A stretch of DNA of 64,000 bases from Seleniibacterium sp963677135 (GCA_963677135.2 CAXXLS010000014.1:545037-609036); one strand, 5' to 3'. Positions 31,744 to 40,471 are shown, counted from the stretch's first letter. Program-made: numbers and translations. The notes: a model not told the origin generated them from the sequence alone.

Positions 31744-32711
31744 GAATCCTGCTCCTGCCTCATGGCTCCGCCTATCGCCAGCAGAAAAGGATTGAGGTCC
31801 CGACCGGCAAGATCATCATCGAGGGTGATGAGATCCGCCCAGTTCAACGGTTCCACCTGGGTGGCCAGATACTCATTAAGGTAATGACAGACAGCGGGAA
31901 TATCCTCACCGCACTGCGCCACAATCAGACGTGACACCATCGGCAACGAAAAGGAGCTTTCACAGAAATCAAAAGAGCGCTGAATCTCAAGGACAATGGC
32001 GTCGAGCTGCTCGGACAACAGTTCGTATTCGCCATCAGCGTAGGGACGCAGATCGTTCATTCCGGTATTGAATGACCGCGCCAGGTAGAGCTGCTGATCC
32101 CGGACGATGGCCAGCATGCCGTGATGGTCAGCAAGCCAGAGAATGGCCGTCCCGCGTTCATCCCTGAAAGAACAGCACAGGTTGCGTAAAGAAAACTCAG
32201 GAATATCGATGGCAGACAGAGCGAGCCCCTTATCCCTGCCCGCTCGGACAAGCTGTTTCAAAGGAGCCGCAGGACTGGCGACCACGTAGTTCAACGACTT
32301 CCTCTCACCGCTGAACGGCAGGACATCGAAGACATCGACGACCGCCTGTTCCGGTGGATAATCAAGGTTTTCCCTGATCTGCCAGCGCGCCGCATCCCGC
32401 CTGTCGGCTTCGGACAGCTCGCTGAGGTCGGCCTGAATCAATTGATAACTGCTGCCCGGCACTACGACTACGCAGTCGTAGTGCCCCAGTTTATAAGATC
32501 GCCCCAACCCCTCGCACCAGGCGAGACGGCTGTCGAGGTCAGGAATCTCGGTGGCTTCGACAAACAACAGAGTCCTGCTGTGATCCGGCGCTGTCCGTAT
32601 AGCGGTGGCCACGGCACACTCTTCTGCAAGCATCAGAGCCATCCGGACATTCCCGGTTTTTCGTTTTCCTGTAAACACCCCCAGAGCAGCCTCCAATATT
32701 TTAACATTCAC
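31740..32711 (-). CDS. mshI: MSHA biogenesis protein MshI (PilM-like)
   Basis: 323 residues, actin-like fold of the PilM/GspL cytoplasmic family. Features include RMALMLAEECAVATAI, CVVVVPGSSYQLIQADL, AARWQIRENLDYPPEQAVVD and a C-terminal FLLAIGGAMRQ. No membrane segment. It is the cytoplasmic hub that contacts the PilN-like INLY box. First gene of the MSHA operon; the start codon context lacks a good ribosome-binding site, so initiation at 32711 is uncertain. Confidence 0.85.
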   Translation of the reverse strand: MNVKILEAALGVFTGKRKTGNVRMALMLAEECAVATAIRTAPDHSRTLLFVEATEIPDLDSRLAWCEGLGRSYKLGHYDCVVVVPGSSYQLIQADLSELSEADRRDAARWQIRENLDYPPEQAVVDVFDVLPFSGERKSLNYVVASPAAPLKQLVRAGRDKGLALSAIDIPEFSLRNLCCSFRDERGTAILWLADHHGMLAIVRDQQLYLARSFNTGMNDLRPYADGEYELLSEQLDAIVLEIQRSFDFCESSFSLPMVSRLIVAQCGEDIPAVCHYLNEYLATQVEPLNWADLITLDDDLAGRDLNPFLLAIGGAMRQEQDS

Positions 32712-32725
32712 TAATATTATGCAAA

Positions 32726-32754
32726 ATTAAACCTTATTGCTCCCTAAGAATCAA
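32726..32754 (-). promoter_or_regulatory. Possible MSHA operon promoter
   Basis: On the minus strand TTGATT (32754-32749) and TTTAAT (32731-32726) are 17 bp apart, ending about 14 bases before the mshI start. The -35 overlaps the terminator stem of the upstream peroxiredoxin gene, so the real promoter may lie elsewhere. Confidence 0.35.
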
Positions 32755-32790
32755 CAAAAAAAGGTAGCCGAAGCTACCTTTTTTTGTTGA
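32751..32790. terminator. Terminator of the peroxiredoxin gene
   Basis: An 18-bp perfect stem (TCAACAAAAAAAGGTAGC and its complement) with a CGAA tetraloop and U-tracts both ways. It separates the peroxiredoxin gene from the MSHA operon. Confidence 0.93.
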
Positions 32791-32833
32791 ACCGATAAAA
32801 TAATTTCAATTAGCAAATAAGCCGTTTCGCCGA

Positions 32834-33436
32834 TCACAGGTTAGAAGATTCCGAAGCCAGATAAGACGCGACCCCTTCCCCGTCGGCGACCATCCCCTTA
32901 TCCCCCTGGCTCCAACCTGCCGGGCAGACTTCCCCGTGCTTTTCATGAAACTGCAGGGCGTCAACCATGCGCAGCATTTCATCGATGTTCCGCCCCAGCG
33001 GCAGGTCGTTGACGACCTGGTGACGGACGATGCCGGACTGATCAATAAGGAACGAGCCACGCAGGGCCACTCCGGCCGGATCGAGCTCGACATCGTAAGC
33101 CTTGCAGATCTCATGCTTGACGTCGGCGACCAGCGGGTATTTGACCGGACCGATACCACCCTCGGCCACAGGCGTATTGCGCCAGGCCAGGTGAGTGAAC
33201 TGAGAATCGATGGAACAGCCGATCACCTGCACCCCACGCTTCTCAAATTCCGCAATCCGGTTACTGAACGCGATCAGCTCCGTCGGGCAGACAAATGTGA
33301 AATCAAGAGGATAGAAAAACAAAACAATATATTTACCCTTGTAATCGGAAAGGGAGAAGGTTTCGTTGATAGAACCATCAGCCATAGCCGCCGCAGCTGT
33401 AAAATCAGGGGCTTCTTTACCTACCAGTACACTCAT
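32834..33436 (-). CDS. Typical 2-Cys peroxiredoxin (AhpC/TSA family)
   Basis: 200 residues. The peroxidatic Cys50 lies in FTFVCPTE and the resolving Cys171 in GEVCPAGW, as in Prx1/AhpC-type enzymes that reduce hydrogen and organic peroxides. GAGGAG precedes the start. No ahpF-like reductase is adjacent, so electrons probably come from thioredoxin. A good promoter lies upstream and a strong terminator downstream, so the gene forms a single-gene unit, fitting an oxygen-defence role in an anaerobe. Confidence 0.93.
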   Translation of the reverse strand: MSVLVGKEAPDFTAAAAMADGSINETFSLSDYKGKYIVLFFYPLDFTFVCPTELIAFSNRIAEFEKRGVQVIGCSIDSQFTHLAWRNTPVAEGGIGPVKYPLVADVKHEICKAYDVELDPAGVALRGSFLIDQSGIVRHQVVNDLPLGRNIDEMLRMVDALQFHEKHGEVCPAGWSQGDKGMVADGEGVASYLASESSNL

Positions 33437-33486
33437 CGCTTAAACTCCTCTCAAATAATGTAGTTTCAAACCTCAATTTGAACCGT

Positions 33487-33514
33487 AGTCTAGCGAATAA
33501 TAATCCGCTGTCAA
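33487..33514 (-). promoter_or_regulatory. Peroxiredoxin promoter
   Basis: On the minus strand TTGACA (33514-33509) and TAGACT (33492-33487), 16-bp spacer, about 50 bases before the peroxiredoxin start. Confidence 0.7.
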
Positions 33515-33534
33515 GAAAAAGATTACTATTTTAG

Positions 33535-34434
33535 TTATTTTTTACGACTGCGGGGATGGGCACGGTCGTAGACCTCCGTCAGATGACTGAAACTGACCTT
33601 GGTGTAGCGCTGGGTTGTTGACAGGGATGCATGCCCGAGAAGTTCCTGGATGACCCGCAGGTCGGCTCCGGCATCGAGGAGGTGGGTGGCAAAAGAGTGG
33701 CGTAACGCATGCGGGGTGACGTCTCCGGGCAACCCCAGCTGGATCAGTCTTGCCTTCAGGTTGCGTTGAACGCTGCGCGCAGTGAGCCGCGCCCCCCGAT
33801 GATTGAGAAACACCGCCCCCTTCTGCTGATCCCCTCCCCGCAGGGCCAGGTAGCGTGCAAGGACCCGCAGAGCGGTCTTGCCGACCGGGAGGATCCGTTC
33901 CTTGCTGCCTTTGCCAACGACCCGAACCTGGTGACCGCTGAAATCGAAGGAATCAAGGTCGAGACCGACCGCTTCACTGACCCGCAGGCCACAGGAATAG
34001 ATCAGCTCCAGCAGAGCCAGATCCCGGAGCAGCAGTAATTCTTTACCTGCAATCGGCTTATCCAGAAGCGTCCCGACCTGGTCGACACTCAGCACTTTGG
34101 GCAGGAATTGTTCCCGCTTGGGCGTTGTCAGGGTATCGGCCGGAGAAGCCTCGAGCACCCCCTCACGGACGGCAAAACGAAAAAAGACCTTGATGGTCGA
34201 CAACTTCCTGGCAATACTGGTGCGACTGTTGCGACGGTACAACTCGGCCAGGAAGCGTCTCAGCAGCAGGATGTCAACCCGCCGCAGACTCTCCCTGTCG
34301 GCCAGACTCGCCCCACTGTCGCACAAAAACCGCTCAAGCTGATGGAGATCCCGCAGATAGGCGGCAACCGTCCGTTCGGACAGGCTGCGCTCCGTTGCCA
34401 GATGTTGTCTAAATGCCTGGAGCAGGTCGGTCAC
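33535..34434 (-). CDS. xerC: Tyrosine recombinase XerC
   Basis: 299 residues from a GTG start preceded by AGGGGGA. It has an N-terminal SAM-like core-binding domain. The catalytic domain holds R151 (CGLRVSE), K175 (GKGSKER), H242 and R245 (HALRHSF), H268 (LGHAS) and the nucleophile Y277 (QRYTKV): the full set for a Xer recombinase. XerC and XerD resolve chromosome dimers at dif near the terminus. No integrase-associated genes or att-like repeats are nearby, so this is a housekeeping Xer protein. XerC versus XerD was judged by overall similarity only. Confidence 0.88.
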   Translation of the reverse strand: MTDLLQAFRQHLATERSLSERTVAAYLRDLHQLERFLCDSGASLADRESLRRVDILLLRRFLAELYRRNSRTSIARKLSTIKVFFRFAVREGVLEASPADTLTTPKREQFLPKVLSVDQVGTLLDKPIAGKELLLLRDLALLELIYSCGLRVSEAVGLDLDSFDFSGHQVRVVGKGSKERILPVGKTALRVLARYLALRGGDQQKGAVFLNHRGARLTARSVQRNLKARLIQLGLPGDVTPHALRHSFATHLLDAGADLRVIQELLGHASLSTTQRYTKVSFSHLTEVYDRAHPRSRKK

Positions 34435-34614
34435 CGGCGTCCCCCTGAGTCAAATAGTCCTTCGCACCCCCTGCCCGTCGACCGCGGCGAACAATTGACG
34501 ATAGGCAGCTCTCATGTCATACTTCTTCATCATAAAACACGAGCGAGCCCGCCGGAAACGTTTTCTTTTCCAGCTGCACGCTGACAACACCTAGCAGAAG
34601 ACAATCAGCCATCC

Positions 34615-35460
34615 ATGTATCTGATACTGAAACTGATCATCGTTGCCATTGCCATCTTTCTCTTCATCGACTTCCTGACGGTCCTGTTGACCTACAGTAT
34701 CTGCTGGTATGAAAAGTCGAACGAAAATCCGAAGCTGGTTGAAAAACGGTTTCGCGGCAAGAGCCTGATGCTGGTTCTCAAGCTGATGCTGCCGGAGATT
34801 TTTTTCAACTTTATAACGGTTGCGCTCATCCCGCTCGGCATGATATCCCGCAAGCAGCAGAATCTGCAACGGGGTGAAACACCCGTGGTCCTGCTGCACG
34901 GCCTGTTTGACAACCAGGGCAGCTGGCTCTGGTTCAAACACCACCTCAGGAAACACGGATTTCGCAATACGGTCTCCCTCAATCTGTCGTCCTGGCACAA
35001 TGAAGAGACCCTGACCGAATTGCTCGCCAAGCGCATTGACGAACTTCGCCTTCAGCTTGGCGTCAACCAGGTCCACCTGGTCGGGCACTCCATGGGCGGC
35101 ATGATCGCCCGCAACTACGTTCAGTTGCGGGGTGGCGCTGCAAAGGTTGACAAGCTCGTGTGCCTCGGTTCTCCTCACCAGGGATCAAAGCTGGCGACCT
35201 TTTCCTTTGCGCCCCTTGGGAAAATCCTGATTCCGGCATCGGATTTTCTCAGCAGGCTGAACAACTCTCCGCCGCCCGAGAAGGTCGTGCTGACGAATAT
35301 CTACACCAGAAAAGACAATATGGTTCAGCCTAACAGGTTCAACCATCTTCACTGGGGAACCGCCGTAGAACTTGATGACATGGGGCATACCTCACTCATC
35401 TATCGCAAAGCTCCCATCATGGCGACCATAGCGGCGCTTAAGGGAGAGCCCTTGTCATGA
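34615..35460 (+). CDS. Membrane-anchored alpha/beta-hydrolase (lipase-like)
   Basis: 281 residues. One or two N-terminal hydrophobic segments (LILKLIIVAIAIFLFIDFL and a later FFNFITVALIPLGMI) precede an alpha/beta-hydrolase core from about residue 85 (PVVLLHGLFDNQGSW). The nucleophile elbow is VGHSMGGM. The likely acid and His are in YTRKDNMV and DMGHTSL. Family members are triacylglycerol lipases or esterases; the substrate is unknown. It is the first gene of a three-gene set with yjbQ and the DUF362 gene; its stop overlaps yjbQ by four bases. Confidence 0.85.
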   Translation: MYLILKLIIVAIAIFLFIDFLTVLLTYSICWYEKSNENPKLVEKRFRGKSLMLVLKLMLPEIFFNFITVALIPLGMISRKQQNLQRGETPVVLLHGLFDNQGSWLWFKHHLRKHGFRNTVSLNLSSWHNEETLTELLAKRIDELRLQLGVNQVHLVGHSMGGMIARNYVQLRGGAAKVDKLVCLGSPHQGSKLATFSFAPLGKILIPASDFLSRLNNSPPPEKVVLTNIYTRKDNMVQPNRFNHLHWGTAVELDDMGHTSLIYRKAPIMATIAALKGEPLS

Positions 35461-35855
35461 CTCTGCAAATCAGCATCAAAACCGCTCGCCTGACAGAGTT
35501 CCAGGACATCACCGCGCACATCAGCGAACTCGTCACCCGTTCCGGAGTTCAGGATGGCTTCGCCTTCCTGTTTGTTCCGCACACGACGGCAGCCGTCACC
35601 ATCAACGAGAATGCCGACCCCGACGTCGTCACCGACATGCTCGTCAGCCTCGACAAGCTGATTCCGCTCAAAGACAACTATCGGCACTGCGAGGGAAACA
35701 GCGCCGCCCATCTGAAAAGCAGCCTGATCGGTGCCAGTGAAACGATCGCCATCGCCAACGGCCGGTTACAGCTGGGGACCTGGCAGGGGATTTATTTCTG
35801 CGAATTTGACGGCCCGCGTTCCCGCCAACTCACTATCAAAATAATCGAAGGTTAA
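35457..35855 (+). CDS. yjbQ: YjbQ/UPF0047 family protein
   Basis: 132 residues, single-domain UPF0047. Hallmarks: FLFVPHTTAAVTINENADPDVV, the Asp/His-rich YRHCEGNSAAHLKSSLIGAS, and the C-terminal LGTWQGIYFCEFDGPRSR. Members show weak thiamine-phosphate synthase activity in E. coli; the main physiological role is unclear. The start overlaps the lipase stop (ATGA) and the stop lies nine bases before the DUF362 gene. Confidence 0.9.
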   Translation: MTLQISIKTARLTEFQDITAHISELVTRSGVQDGFAFLFVPHTTAAVTINENADPDVVTDMLVSLDKLIPLKDNYRHCEGNSAAHLKSSLIGASETIAIANGRLQLGTWQGIYFCEFDGPRSRQLTIKIIEG

Positions 35856-35864
35856 CAGGTTCGC

Positions 35865-37022
35865 ATGTCACACTCTTGCACCGACTTCCGACGGGTCTCT
35901 CTGCAGAAGCAGCGCGACTACCAGGCGGAAGACGTCAAGGCCGCCATCGTCAGGCTCCTGGCCCCCCTCGGCGGAATGGAAGCATTTGTCCACAGAGGCC
36001 AGAAGGTTCTACTCAAACCCAACCTGCTGGCCGGACGTGCTCCCGCTAAGGCCGTCACTACCCATCCGGCGGTGGTCCGCGCCGTTGTCGAGTTGTGCCT
36101 CGACCTTGGCGCGGTGGTGACCCTTGGAGACTCCCCCGGGATCGGCAGCCTTGAACATGTCGCCGGCAAGGCCGGTCTGCTCGATATTGTCAAAGACACG
36201 GGGATTCAGCTGGCGACCTTTGAAAAATCGGTCCCCCTGTATTCCGCCCAAGGGACCTTTCACAAACTGGAGGTCGCCCGGGACATCCTCGATGCCGAGG
36301 TTGTCATCAATCTGCCCAAGTTGAAAACCCACCAGATGATGGGAATGACCTGTGCGGTGAAAAACATGTTCGGCGCCGTGGTCGGCCTGAGAAAACCCCG
36401 CCTTCACCTCCAGGCGGGGACCGACAAGGCCTTCTTTGCCCTGATGCTGCTTGAACTCTGCGAATTGCTGGCCCCACCCCTGACCATCGTCGATGCGATT
36501 GTCGGCATGGAGGGGGAAGGCCCGGGCAGCGGCGATCCCGTTGACATCGGGGTCCTGCTGGCCGGGACCCATTGCCAGGCAGTCGATACTGTGGCGACGG
36601 AACTCCTGGGTCTCAAGCCAACCGATGTCTGGACCCAACGCCAGGCGCAACTGACCAACCGGCCCTTTACCTCGCTGTCAGAGCTGGAGGTCTTGGGTGA
36701 AAACCTGGATCACCTGAAGCTCGCCAATTTCCGTCCCGCCAAGATGACCGACATCAATTTCGGGCTCAAGGGCGGCCTGAAACGCTACCTTAAAAACAGC
36801 CTGAGCGCCAGGCCCGAGCCGAACCGGCAGCAATGCCGGCTGTGCAATGAATGCGTAAGACTCTGTCCACCCCAGGCGATGAAAATTGAAAACCAGAAAC
36901 TCAAGATCGATTACGACCGCTGTATACGCTGCTTCTGCTGTCAGGAGCTCTGCCCTCACGGGGCGCTGCATACCAGTCAGGGGCTGCTGCTGAAACTCTA
37001 CACTCTGTTCCGGCACCGTTAG
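35865..37022 (+). CDS. DUF362 protein fused to a 2[4Fe-4S] ferredoxin domain
   Basis: 385 residues. The N-terminal 300 residues are DUF362 (VLLKPNLLAGRAP, LPKLKTHQMMGMTCAVKNMFG, IVDAIVGMEGEGPGSG). The C-terminus has two ferredoxin-type clusters: CRLCNECVRLCP and CIRCFCCQELCP. The DUF362 fold is iron-sulfur-associated and of unknown function in most bacteria; a redox role is likely. It is last in the lipase-yjbQ-DUF362 unit and ends at a strong terminator. Confidence 0.9.
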   Translation: MSHSCTDFRRVSLQKQRDYQAEDVKAAIVRLLAPLGGMEAFVHRGQKVLLKPNLLAGRAPAKAVTTHPAVVRAVVELCLDLGAVVTLGDSPGIGSLEHVAGKAGLLDIVKDTGIQLATFEKSVPLYSAQGTFHKLEVARDILDAEVVINLPKLKTHQMMGMTCAVKNMFGAVVGLRKPRLHLQAGTDKAFFALMLLELCELLAPPLTIVDAIVGMEGEGPGSGDPVDIGVLLAGTHCQAVDTVATELLGLKPTDVWTQRQAQLTNRPFTSLSELEVLGENLDHLKLANFRPAKMTDINFGLKGGLKRYLKNSLSARPEPNRQQCRLCNECVRLCPPQAMKIENQKLKIDYDRCIRCFCCQELCPHGALHTSQGLLLKLYTLFRHR

Positions 37023-37036
37023 GGAGCCCGAACCAC

Positions 37037-37084
37037 CAACGACAAAGGGCCCCACGCGAATGTCCGTGGGGCCCTTTGTCGTTG
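37037..37084. terminator. Long bidirectional terminator
   Basis: A 19-bp perfect stem (CAACGACAAAGGGCCCCAC at 37037-37055 with its complement at 37066-37084) and a 10-base loop between the convergent DUF362 and nfu genes. The U-tract is short (TTTGTCGTTG), so the very stable stem must do most of the work. Confidence 0.85.
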
Positions 37085-37101
37085 AAGATATTACCGGCAG
37101 T

Positions 37102-37326
37102 TTACCGAACCTGAACGACTTCCTTCACTTCGGGAATTTTTTCCATCAGGTTGCGCTCGATCCCCATTTTCAGGGTCATGGTGGACATGGGGCAAGAACC
37201 GCAGGCTCCGGTCAGCTTCAGGCTGACAACGCCGTCTTCAGAGACATCAACCAGCTCGACATCTCCTCCATCGGCCTGCAGTGCAGGTCTGATCATATCT
37301 AAAACTTCAGCGACACGCTCTTTCAT
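37102..37326 (-). CDS. NifU C-terminal domain (Nfu-type) iron-sulfur carrier
   Basis: 74 residues consisting solely of the Nfu domain: IRPALQADGGDVELVDV, then LTGACGSCPMSTMTLKMGIE with the cluster-binding C-x-x-C. Such stand-alone Nfu proteins transiently hold and deliver 4Fe-4S clusters to apoproteins. In a genome rich in Fe-S proteins (for example the adjacent convergent DUF362-ferredoxin) this is a housekeeping function. It forms its own short unit. Confidence 0.93.
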   Translation of the reverse strand: MKERVAEVLDMIRPALQADGGDVELVDVSEDGVVSLKLTGACGSCPMSTMTLKMGIERNLMEKIPEVKEVVQVR

Positions 37327-37404
37327 GAAATACTTCCTCCGTCTGAATATTTGAGTTTATTGGTTAAGTATAGTCATATTTATACCTGCCAGGCAAGCCT
37401 GAAG

Positions 37405-38571
37405 TCATTCTTTGCCAAAGGCCAGACTGATATCTCGGATCTTCCGGGCGCAGGCCAGTTCCGGGGTACCGACATGCTTGCCCTGGATGAGAACCTTGAA
37501 GCTGTCCCCCATTCCCCCTTCGGGAACAATCAGGTTTTTCAGAGTCATCCTCAGAGCCTGGGCCCTTTGAGGGTCGGCTTCCCTGCTCTGCAGGTCAAGC
37601 AGCATCTCCATAAATCCCAGGCCCATCAGAAACTGGTACTGCAGTCCGAAATAAAGCGTCTTCAGCCCCCTGCGCGTGCCGATGTTCTGCAGGGTCGTAA
37701 AATCGACATGGGCGGTGATATCCTGTTGACCGACGTCACGATAAGGATCTTCGTTGGTCTGATGCCGATGGTAACAGAGCAGGGTTCCGGCATGCCGCCA
37801 CGGAGCATAAAGCTCTTCGGCCGGATAACCGTAATCGATGGTCAGGACAAACCCCTTGCGCAGGATTTCGGCGACTTCAGTCATCCACTGTCGGGCCGCG
37901 AGATTCACCTCGCAACGGTTGCCCTCCTGCAGATCGACGCCGATATCGTCAAAATACTCCCGAATAAGGGGGGTGGACAACGGCCGCAATTCCTCCGCAA
38001 AGGACTGATCGGCGGCAACCACGAAAACCTCCTGCAGTTGACCGGCGTGTTTTTCAACCAGATGGACGGGAAAGGCGTCCACCAGTTCATTGCTCACAAA
38101 GCACCCGACCATTCCTTTTAATTGAGGCAGCTCGCGCCAGCCGACTCGGCCGGTCTCCACGTGCGGGGCCAGAACCTCAGCCTGCCGCTGCTGGCCGGCG
38201 GGACTCAGTTCGACGATCCGATAATCGAGGCAGGTGTAAAATTCCGGCGCATCCTCCGCTATGGCATCCAGGATATCCCTGGCGAGATGGCCATCCCCCG
38301 CGCCCTGTTCGGCAATGGTGAAGGAGCCCTTGCCGAGCAGGATCCACATCTGTTCAAGCTGCCTGGCGAGAAGGCGGCCAAAACAGGTATGGACATGGGA
38401 CGAGGTAAAGAAATCGCCCTTTTTCCCGATCCGATCCCGGGTGGTCATGTAGTAGCCAAATTGTGGATGATACAATGCCTGGCTCATAAAATCGGCAAAC
38501 GGAATGCCACCTGTTTGCGTGATCTGAGCCAGCAGTTCCGAAACCAGAGTCTGCTTTCCCGCAGTCACCAT
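37405..38571 (-). CDS. SAM-dependent methyltransferase of the MidA/NDUFAF7 family
   Basis: 388 residues from the ATG at 38571, which has AAAGGACC upstream; the frame extends to 38787, but that part has the promoter inside it. Motifs: FMSQALYHPQFGYY near the start, KKGDFFTSS, the SAM loop IAEQGAGDGHLARDIL, then VSNELVDAFPVH and LTIDYGYPAEELY. The mitochondrial homologue dimethylates an Arg of complex I subunit NDUFS2. The bacterial target is not established, though NADH dehydrogenase is a reasonable guess. Confidence 0.88.
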   Translation of the reverse strand: MVTAGKQTLVSELLAQITQTGGIPFADFMSQALYHPQFGYYMTTRDRIGKKGDFFTSSHVHTCFGRLLARQLEQMWILLGKGSFTIAEQGAGDGHLARDILDAIAEDAPEFYTCLDYRIVELSPAGQQRQAEVLAPHVETGRVGWRELPQLKGMVGCFVSNELVDAFPVHLVEKHAGQLQEVFVVAADQSFAEELRPLSTPLIREYFDDIGVDLQEGNRCEVNLAARQWMTEVAEILRKGFVLTIDYGYPAEELYAPWRHAGTLLCYHRHQTNEDPYRDVGQQDITAHVDFTTLQNIGTRRGLKTLYFGLQYQFLMGLGFMEMLLDLQSREADPQRAQALRMTLKNLIVPEGGMGDSFKVLIQGKHVGTPELACARKIRDISLAFGKE

Positions 38572-38608
38572 AAAGGTCCTTTCATGACAGCAAAAAATTT
38601 GAAAGCTG

Positions 38609-38638
38609 ATTATAGTCAGGCCGATTCTCAAAAAGCAA
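38609..38638 (-). promoter_or_regulatory. Promoter of the MidA-family gene
   Basis: On the minus strand TTGCTT (38638-38633) and a perfect TATAAT (38614-38609), 18-bp spacer, some 40 bases upstream of the start at 38571. Confidence 0.6.
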
Positions 38639-38703
38639 CTCGACGACAGTCCCTGTATTCCGCCCCCCGCCTCCGGCAGGTTGCCGCAAAGCGGTTCATT
38701 CTC

Positions 38704-38732
38704 TTGAATTCGAGAATAATTCATGTCATTAT
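38704..38732 (+). promoter_or_regulatory. Possible promoter of the kinase-BON gene
   Basis: TTGAAT (38704-38709) and CATTAT (38727-38732) with a 17-bp spacer, about 70 bases before the start at 38805. Confidence 0.4.
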
Positions 38733-38804
38733 GGCTGGCTGATTTAATGGGACAATAGTTGTATTCTGACAAACTCATACTCCTCACCAGAAAAGGGCTT
38801 GTTC

Positions 38805-39626
38805 ATGGCAATTATAACCATTTCCCGAGAGATGGGCAGCGGTGGGATACCGATCGCCCAACAGGCGGCTAAAGAGCTGGGTTACGAACTGATCGACGGC
38901 AGTTCCATTCAGGAAGTCGCTTCGGAATATGATCTGACGGCGGAGGCCCTTGAATTGACGGACGAAAAGCCTCCGGCGTTTGTCGACAACCTTGATCGCA
39001 AGATCGAGCTGGACGTCCATCGCATTCAGCTGCTGGTCCTTGAACGTGCCTATCAGGGGAATGTCATTATTTATGGTCGAGGAGGCCAAGACCTGCTTCC
39101 CGAGATCGGCACCGTTGTCCGGGTCAGGGTCATCGCCCCCTTTGAGGAACGTGTCGAGCGCTGGGCTGAACGGGAATGGCTCGACCCCGACCTGGCCAGG
39201 TCGCTGGTCCGAAGAAGCGATCAGCAGCGGGCTGGCTTCATAAAATACTATTTTGACCGGGACTGGGAGAATCCTCTGGATTATGATCTGGTGATCAACA
39301 CCTCCCGAATGTCTCACGAAACGGCCGTCAGGCTGATCAAGGAGGCCGCTCAGGACAAGAATCTCCTGGCCCGAAGCGGGCGCTGTCAGGACCGAATTGC
39401 CGACCTGATCATCCAGAAAAAAATCCAGATCGCGCGGCTTGCCGATGACAGGATCAAGGACATCTGGTTTACCATCACCGTAGACAAAGGCCATGTGACC
39501 CTGTCCGGACATGTCTACAGCGAAGCCGAAAGGCAGGCCACCCTGGAAAATGTCAACCGCATCGGCGGTGTCAACGGGGTGACCGACAGATTGAAAATTG
39601 TGCCATACGACATGAATAAAAGCTGA
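38805..39626 (+). CDS. Cytidylate kinase-like protein fused to a BON domain
   Basis: 273 residues from MAIITISREMGSGG. The N-terminal 200 residues match the cytidylate-kinase-like family: P-loop variant SREMGSGGIPIAQQ, ELIDGSSIQEVA, IIYGRGGQDLL, then the Arg-rich lid region ERVERWAEREWL and a late FDRDWENPLDYDLVINTSRM. A C-terminal BON domain (about 205-270, IWFTITVDKGHVTLSGHVYS) normally binds phospholipid or membranes. The pairing of a nucleotide-kinase fold with BON suggests a sensing or signalling rather than CMP-phosphorylating role (inference). It ends with a hairpin terminator. Confidence 0.85.
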   Translation: MAIITISREMGSGGIPIAQQAAKELGYELIDGSSIQEVASEYDLTAEALELTDEKPPAFVDNLDRKIELDVHRIQLLVLERAYQGNVIIYGRGGQDLLPEIGTVVRVRVIAPFEERVERWAEREWLDPDLARSLVRRSDQQRAGFIKYYFDRDWENPLDYDLVINTSRMSHETAVRLIKEAAQDKNLLARSGRCQDRIADLIIQKKIQIARLADDRIKDIWFTITVDKGHVTLSGHVYSEAERQATLENVNRIGGVNGVTDRLKIVPYDMNKS

Positions 39627-39662
39627 GCCGCTTTTGCAGGAAAGTTAAACCCAACATTGAAG

Positions 39663-39683
39663 CGCCGGCACTGCCGGCGTTTT
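39663..39683 (+). terminator. Terminator of the kinase-BON gene
   Basis: 7-bp GC stem CGCCGGC/GCCGGCG (39663-39669, 39673-39679) with a 3-base loop followed by TTTT. Confidence 0.75.
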
Positions 39684-39714
39684 GCTTAAATAACTTTTAA
39701 AGGAGATCTTTTCA

Positions 39715-40461
39715 ATGGCTGGACACAGTAAATGGGCCAACATCAAACACCGCAAAGGCGCACAGGACGCCAAGCGCGGCAAAATCTTTACCAAACTGAT
39801 CAAGGAAATAACCATTGCCGCCAAAATCGGTGGTGGTGATCTGGAGGCCAATGCGCGCCTGCGACTGGCCGTCGACAAGGCCAAGCAGGCCAACATGCCC
39901 AAGGACAACATCGAAAGAGCTATCAAAAAGGGTACCGGCGATCTGGATGGCGTCAATTACGAAGAAGGAATCTTTGAAGGGTATGGTCCCGGAGGGGTTG
40001 CCGTCATCGTCGAGTTCATGACCGACAATCGGACCCGTACGGTCGCCGATGTTCGCCATGCCTTCAACAAGTGTGGCGGAAGTCTGGGAGTGAGCGGTTC
40101 CGTGGCGTTCATGTTTGACCGTAAAGGTCAGATCATCTTCGGTGAGGAGAGTGATTTCGACCAGATTTTCGAAGCCGCCCTGGAAGCGGGTGCCGAAGAT
40201 GTCAAAGACGAGGACGGTATCATCGAGGTCATCACTGAGCCCGGAGAATTCGAAACGGTCCGCAATACCCTGGAAGCCAAAGGGTTGGTCCCGCAGTCTG
40301 CGGAAGTTACCATGATTCCCCAGAACATGACGGCCGTCGAAGGCAAGCAGGCCGAACAATTGATGAAGATGATCGACATGCTGGAGGACAATGATGATGT
40401 CCAGAACGTCCATGCGAACTTTGATATCTCTGACGAAGAGATGGAAAGGATCATGGGCTGA
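39715..40461 (+). CDS. yebC: YebC/PmpR family protein
   Basis: 248 residues, full length. The start MAGHSKWANIKHRKGAQDAK is diagnostic. Also seen: KGTGDLDGVNYEEGIFEGYG and AFNKCGGSLGVSGSVAFMF. YebC proteins were described as transcription regulators; recent work assigns some members a role in translation of proline-rich stretches. AAGGAGAT precedes the start. It sits just upstream of ruvC in the same direction, a common arrangement across bacteria. Confidence 0.95.
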   Translation: MAGHSKWANIKHRKGAQDAKRGKIFTKLIKEITIAAKIGGGDLEANARLRLAVDKAKQANMPKDNIERAIKKGTGDLDGVNYEEGIFEGYGPGGVAVIVEFMTDNRTRTVADVRHAFNKCGGSLGVSGSVAFMFDRKGQIIFGEESDFDQIFEAALEAGAEDVKDEDGIIEVITEPGEFETVRNTLEAKGLVPQSAEVTMIPQNMTAVEGKQAEQLMKMIDMLEDNDDVQNVHANFDISDEEMERIMG

Positions 40462-40471
40462 CAGGCATCTG

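Noticed and set aside
33535..34434. Tyrosine recombinase as a sign of an integrated element
   Set aside because: Sequence and context fit a housekeeping Xer recombinase; no attachment repeats, tRNA target or phage genes nearby.
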